Assembly (NCBI RefSeq): GCF_013425525.1
Contig: NZ_JACCKA010000094.1
Location: 10,435 to 74,434 of the forward strand
Direction of reading: 5' to 3'
DNA length: 64,000 nt
Source: Luteimonas salinisoli
GTDB lineage: Bacteria; Pseudomonadota; Gammaproteobacteria; Xanthomonadales; Xanthomonadaceae
The translations under genes were made by a program, and so were the position numbers. The notes beneath the pieces were generated by a model. That model was not told the origin of the DNA, did not search any database, and saw only the letters and a list, made by a program, of their open reading frames with translations. Below are positions 60,661 to 64,000 of this stretch, piece after piece; the first letter of the stretch is position 1; each line of letters starts with the position of its first letter.

Positions 60661-62040
60661 ATGAAAGACCTGATCCTGCTCTTCGCCCTGGCCGCCGCCG
60701 CCGGCTTCACGCCGCAGGCGATCGCCGCGCGCGACGCCGCCGCCGACGTCACCCCGGTGGCCGACGTCACCTTCAGCATGCGTACCGAGATCTCCAACGG
60801 CCAGCTGGTCTTCGTCGGCAATGCCGGCGCGATCAAGGACGTGGTGAACCCCGAACTCAAGGTGCCCGAAGGCGCGGTGGTGGCCATCACCGTGACCAAC
60901 GGCGACGGTGCCATGCATGACATCGCGGTACCGGAGTTCGGCGCGCAGTCCGACCAGATCGTCGGCCAGGGCTCGGCCACCACGATCGTATTCCGCGCCA
61001 CCAAGGCGGGCACCTTCGAATACGTCTGCACCATCCCCGGCCACCGCGCCGCGGGCATGTTCGGCAAGCTGACCGTCGGCGACGTCGAGGAAGTCGTCAG
61101 CACCGCGGTCGACATCGCCAAGAACCCGTCCGAGGTGGCAACGCCAGTGGGCAACCGCGGCCCGCAGACCCTCACCTACGATCTGGTCACCACCGAGGTC
61201 GAGGGCAAGCTGTCGGACGGCAGCACCTACCGCTACTGGACCTTCAACGACACCGTGCCCGGGCCGCTCCTGCGCATCCGCACCGGCGACACCGTCACCA
61301 TCAACCTGAAGAACGCCGAAGACAGCGTCAACATCCACTCGGTCGACTTCCACGCCGTGACCGGCCCGGGCGGCGGCGCTGCCGTGACCCAGGTGGCCCC
61401 GGGGCAGACCAAGAGCTTCACCTTCAAGGCGCTCAACCCCGGCCTGTACGTGTACCACTGCGCCACGCCGATGATCGCCCACCACATCTCCAACGGCATG
61501 TACGGGATGATCCTGGTCGAGCCGGAAGGCGGCCTGCCGGCGGTCGACAAGGAGTTCTACATCATGCAGGGCGAGCTCTACACCGCGCAGAAGCACGGGT
61601 CGCGCGGGCTGCAGGAGTTCTCGGTCGACAAGCTGCTGGACGAGCGCCCGGAACACCTGATGTTCAACGGCTCGATGGACGCGCTGACCAAGACCTACAA
61701 GATGGAGGCCGACGTCGGCGACACCGTGCGCATGTACTTCGGCGTCGGCGGGCCCAACCTGATCTCCAGCTTCCATGTGATCGGGGAAGTGTTCGACCGG
61801 GTCTTCGACCAGGCATCGCTGACCAGTCCGCCGCTGACCGACGTGCAGACCACGCTGGTGGCGCCGGGCGGCGCGACGGTGGTGGAGTTCAAGGTCGACT
61901 ATCCCGGCAAGTACATCCTGGTCGACCACGCGCTGTCGCGGGCCGAGAAGGGACTGGCCGGCTTCCTCCACGTCAACGGCGAGGCGGACCCGACGATCTT
62001 CAACACCAGCGAGACGATCGACCACTCCTCGGGTCACTGA
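60661..62040 (+). CDS. nirK: Copper nitrite reductase with fused N-terminal cupredoxin
   Basis: Periplasmic NO-forming nitrite reductase, 459 residues with a signal peptide of about 22 residues. Residues 35-140 form an extra cupredoxin domain with its own type 1 copper set: His86, Cys123, His128, Met133. The two catalytic domains follow, with type 1 ligands His226, Cys267, His275, Met280, type 2 ligands His231, His266 and His423, and catalytic Asp229. The T1 loop (MIAHHISNGMYG) is of the AniA class. The fusion resembles the Hyphomicrobium three-domain enzyme and may take electrons directly from a c-type cytochrome. A terminator follows. Confidence 0.96.
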   Translation: MKDLILLFALAAAAGFTPQAIAARDAAADVTPVADVTFSMRTEISNGQLVFVGNAGAIKDVVNPELKVPEGAVVAITVTNGDGAMHDIAVPEFGAQSDQIVGQGSATTIVFRATKAGTFEYVCTIPGHRAAGMFGKLTVGDVEEVVSTAVDIAKNPSEVATPVGNRGPQTLTYDLVTTEVEGKLSDGSTYRYWTFNDTVPGPLLRIRTGDTVTINLKNAEDSVNIHSVDFHAVTGPGGGAAVTQVAPGQTKSFTFKALNPGLYVYHCATPMIAHHISNGMYGMILVEPEGGLPAVDKEFYIMQGELYTAQKHGSRGLQEFSVDKLLDERPEHLMFNGSMDALTKTYKMEADVGDTVRMYFGVGGPNLISSFHVIGEVFDRVFDQASLTSPPLTDVQTTLVAPGGATVVEFKVDYPGKYILVDHALSRAEKGLAGFLHVNGEADPTIFNTSETIDHSSGH

Positions 62041-62066
62041 ACTCCACCGAGCAATCGCAGAAATCG

Positions 62067-62092
62067 GGGGCGCCCGCGGGCGCCCCTTTTTT
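62067..62092 (+). terminator. Rho-independent terminator after nirK
   Basis: GGGGCGCCCG and CGGGCGCCCC form a 10-bp stem without a real loop (or eight pairs with a CGCG tip), followed by TTTTTT. It starts 26 bases after the stop codon and is the best terminator in the window. From here to the queC stop (62203) nothing else is recognised. Confidence 0.9.
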
Positions 62093-62202
62093 GTTTGCTC
62101 CCAACCGGGGGAGGCGCACCTCGATCCGCCGGCTGCCCTTTGTGGGCACGGCGGAAGTCGCGGCACCGGCGCGGATGCAGGCGGTCCGAGCGGCGTTTCT
62201 GA

Positions 62203-62868
62203 TCAGGCGTAGCGGGTCGGATCGGGGACGCCGGCGGCGGCGAAGCCCCCGGCACGTAGCCCGCAGGCGTCGCAATGGCCGCACGCGCGGCCGTCGTCGT
62301 CCGCGCGATAGCAGGACACGGTGGCGGAAAAGTCCACCCCGAGCCGGATGCCCTCGCGCACGATGGCGTCCTTCCCCAGTCGCATCAGCGGTGCATGGAT
62401 CCGGATCCCGGCGCCCTCGACCCCCGCCTTGGTGGCCAGATTGGCCAGCCGCTCGAATGCCTCGACGAATTCCGGGCGGCAGTCCGGGTAGCCCGAATAA
62501 TCGACTGCGTTGACCCCACAGAAGATGTCCGCCGCGCCCAGCACCTCGGCCCAGCCCAGCGCCACGGACAGCATGATGGTATTGCGCGCCGGCACGTAGG
62601 TCGCCGGGATCCCGGCCCCGCCCGGCTCCGGCACCTCGATGTCGGCGGTGAGCGCCGAGCCGCCGACGCTGCGCAGGTCCACCTGCACCGTCTTGTGCGC
62701 GGCCGCACCGAGCGCCGTGGCCACGCGCGCCGCAGCGGCCAGTTCCGACGTGTGGCGCTGGCCGTAGGCGACGCTGAGCGCATGCACCGCGAACCCCAGC
62801 TCTCGGGCGATGGCCAGCACGACGGCCGAATCCATGCCCCCGGAAAGCAGCACGACGGCGTTCTTCAT
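62203..62868 (-). CDS. queC: 7-cyano-7-deazaguanine synthase QueC
   Basis: Enzyme of 221 residues converting 7-carboxy-7-deazaguanine to preQ0 with ATP and ammonia, in the queuosine pathway. The PP-loop is [12 protein letters not shown] (about residues 7-18), [13 protein letters not shown] is the family motif, and four cysteines bind zinc near the C-terminus (SCYRAD...[10 protein letters not shown]). It begins one base after the queE stop, so the two are cotranscribed. Confidence 0.96.
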   Translation of the reverse strand: MKNAVVLLSGGMDSAVVLAIARELGFAVHALSVAYGQRHTSELAAAARVATALGAAAHKTVQVDLRSVGGSALTADIEVPEPGGAGIPATYVPARNTIMLSVALGWAEVLGAADIFCGVNAVDYSGYPDCRPEFVEAFERLANLATKAGVEGAGIRIHAPLMRLGKDAIVREGIRLGVDFSATVSCYRADDDGRACGHCDACGLRAGGFAAAGVPDPTRYA

Positions 62869-62869
62869 C

Positions 62870-63550
62870 TCATCTCCCGGGCTCGTCGTTCCACAACAGC
62901 TTGTGCAGCTGCATCTGGAAACGCACCGGCAGGCGGTCGGCCACGATCCAGTCGGCCAGCTCGCGCGCGTCCATTTCGGACTTGCTGGGCGAGAACAGCA
63001 CGTCGCAGCGCGCCGCCAGGCCGTGTTCGCGCACGACCCCGACCGCCCAGTCGTAGTCGGCGCGCCCGCAGAGCACGAACTTGACCTGGTCGTGCGCGGT
63101 CAGCAGCGGCAAGTTCTGCCAGAGGTTGCGATGCGCCTCGCCAGAGGCCGGGGTCTTGATGTCGAGCACCCGCGACACCCGCGGGTCGACCGCGCCGATA
63201 TCGATCGCGCCGGAGGTCTCCAGGGAGACCGCGTAGCCGGCATCGCACAGCCGCCGCAGCAGGGCGTGGCAGCGCTTCTGCGCCAACGGCTCGCCGCCGG
63301 TGACGCAGACGTGGCGCACGCCGTGGCGGGCGACCTCGGCGAGGATCGTGTCGATCTCCCGCCACTGTCCGCCGTGGAAAGCGTAGGCGGTGTCGCAATA
63401 CACGCAGCGCAGCGGGCAGCCGGTCAGGCGCACGAACACCGTCGGCCAGCCCGCGTCGCGGGCCTCGCCCTGGAGCGACAGGAAGATCTCGGTGATCCGC
63501 AGCCGGTCGGCCGCCGCGGCGTCGGCAGCATCGGAAGCGACGGCATTCAT
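62870..63550 (-). CDS. queE: 7-carboxy-7-deazaguanine synthase QueE
   Basis: Radical-SAM enzyme of 226 residues that makes the 7-deazaguanine core from 6-carboxytetrahydropterin. The cluster motif is CPLRCVYC (Cys45, Cys49, Cys52), with [14 protein letters not shown] before it and TGGEPLAQ after. ATG 63550 is chosen because the sequence before it is a REP. Only AACGGG separates the REP from the start codon, so the ribosome site is poor. It is on the 3' side of cpoB with a 371-bp repeat-filled gap. Confidence 0.95.
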   Translation of the reverse strand: MNAVASDAADAAAADRLRITEIFLSLQGEARDAGWPTVFVRLTGCPLRCVYCDTAYAFHGGQWREIDTILAEVARHGVRHVCVTGGEPLAQKRCHALLRRLCDAGYAVSLETSGAIDIGAVDPRVSRVLDIKTPASGEAHRNLWQNLPLLTAHDQVKFVLCGRADYDWAVGVVREHGLAARCDVLFSPSKSEMDARELADWIVADRLPVRFQMQLHKLLWNDEPGR

Positions 63551-63559
63551 CCCGTTATT

Positions 63560-63581
63560 GTAGAGCGGAGCTCGCTCCGCT
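63560..63581. repeat. GTAG-type REP abutting the queE start
   Basis: GTAGAGCGGAGC...GCTCCGCT, ending (in queE orientation) nine bases before the ATG. The stem would sit exactly where a ribosome lands. Confidence 0.88.
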
Positions 63582-63657
63582 GCTCCGCCGGCGCACCAGC
63601 CGACCGGGACTCGGCAGGCCGGGCTACCCCGGCCCGGTCGCCGCGTCGCCACCAGGC

Positions 63658-63730
63658 GGGCGGCCCGGGGGATGCGTGACAGCCAAGCGAGTATCGGGGA
63701 GCGACTTGTCACGTATCCCCCGGGCCGCCC
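63658..63730. repeat. Type I large hairpin, dispersed copy 4
   Basis: A 24-bp stem (GGGCGGCCCGGGGGATGCG... with ...CGTATCCCCCGGGCCGCCC) around the same loop core as at 33.6 kb. The outer stem is longer and differs from the array copies, but both arms changed together. Confidence 0.85.
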
Positions 63731-63847
63731 CGCGGATGCGTTTCCGGATGCCTGGTCCCGGGATTCCGCACACCAACCCGATCTCACGGCCGAATCGGCA
63801 AGAGGCGGGGCGGCGAGATCGGCTCTTCGGGGCTACGGTGAAGGCGC

Positions 63848-63911
63848 AGCCGAGCAAGCTCGGCTCTACGGGGGCTTCGGTGAAAGTACAGCCGAGCAAG
63901 CTCGGCTCTAC
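63848..63911. repeat. Two GTAG-type REPs in tandem, 42-bp period
   Basis: Inverted-orientation units (AGCCGAGC...CTAC) at 63848-63869 and 63890-63911, the same 42-bp period as the dps array. They start ten bases after the cpoB stop. Confidence 0.88.
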
Positions 63912-63921
63912 GGGGCGCGGG

Positions 63922-64000
63922 TCAGCGCAGGCGGCCGAGCTGGATCGCGCGCAGGCGGTCGTCGGCGGTGCGGGCGGCGTCGCTGCCGGGGAACCGCTCG
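63922..64000 (-). CDS. cpoB: C-terminal end of CpoB/YbgF (Tol-Pal associated protein), partial
   Basis: The last 26 codons on the minus strand read ERFPGSDAARTADDRLRAI then QLGRLR and stop. This matches the closing TPR helix of CpoB/YbgF (pattern YPGS-x-AA...A-x-RL). The pal-cpoB-queE-queC order is standard in pseudomonads and xanthomonads, which supports the call from so little sequence. CpoB is a periplasmic protein linking peptidoglycan synthesis and the Tol complex. Confidence 0.75.
   Translation of the reverse strand, partial: ERFPGSDAARTADDRLRAIQLGRLR

Larger units (their letters stand above)
63551..63921. other. Repeat-filled gap between cpoB and queE
   Basis: The 371-bp gap holds one REP next to queE, a type I large hairpin, and two REPs next to cpoB. 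Sequence following the hairpin (GCGGATGCGTTTCCGG, about 63734) resembles the sequence after type I hairpins in the 33.6-kb array, so more than the stem was copied. No promoter for queE was recognised. Confidence 0.75.

Noticed and set aside
62041-62202. A preQ1 riboswitch near the queuosine genes
   Set aside because: The queC/queE genes run leftward, so their leader would be at 63551 or beyond. That gap holds only REPs and the large hairpin, and no preQ1-type pseudoknot sequence was seen.

Overview
The window is high-GC DNA from a gammaproteobacterium, most likely of the family Xanthomonadaceae/Lysobacteraceae (Luteimonas/Lysobacter-like). The family call rests on GTAG-type REP palindromes like the SMAG repeats described in Stenotrophomonas, a very large NdvB-type cyclic glucan synthase, a FabA/FabB pair, and a CpoB-QueE-QueC gene order. 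Genus cannot be fixed from the sequence alone.

Layout. 1-3.8 kb: 5' part of hrpA, then dps and recQ separated by REP arrays. 3.9-14.2 kb: a three-gene minus-strand operon for exported proteins (a DUF11-repeat/OmpA protein, a 1,251-residue outer-membrane barrel protein and a second DUF11 protein). 14.2-19.5 kb: a divergent response regulator/histidine kinase pair facing a periplasmic-type propeller sensor gene, with convergent stops sharing one CTAG. 19.7-24.3 kb: an Lhr-type helicase with a REP element inside its coding sequence. 24.5-33.5 kb: ndvB and a small coupled gene. 33.5-34.3 kb: a tandem array of large hairpins with a shared loop core, not recognised as a known family. 34.7 kb: tRNA-Lys.

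35-62 kb is a low-oxygen/denitrification island: ccoNOQP, a small membrane gene, ccoGHIS, a SafE-like protein, azurin, truncated haemoglobin, hemN, an FNR/ANR regulator with its Fe-S cysteines, quinol NO reductase, nnrS, sirB2, two PLP enzymes, a small exported protein, a DUF2249 protein, fabB/fabA, a 73-residue protein, a copper TonB receptor, a DUF2946 protein and a three-cupredoxin NirK. Eight clear and one weak FNR/DNR-type half-site pairs, most with spacer CTGG, plus a perfect TTGAT-N4-ATCAA at ccoN, lie before the transcription units. Together they suggest one regulon: cbb3 oxidase at low oxygen, oxygen-independent haem synthesis, nitrite to NO (NirK, fed by azurin or the c-type pool), NO to N2O (qNor), NO tolerance (NnrS, trHb), and copper supply. 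Nitrate reductase and N2O reductase are not in the window.

62-64 kb: queC, queE and the 3' end of cpoB/ybgF, separated by REPs and a fourth copy of the large hairpin. The strongest candidates for something undescribed are the conserved-loop hairpin family, the DUF11/barrel operon (two of whose proteins look like halves of one split DUF11 domain), and the FNR-box-preceded nnrS-sirB2-decarboxylase-cysteine-synthase-like operon.
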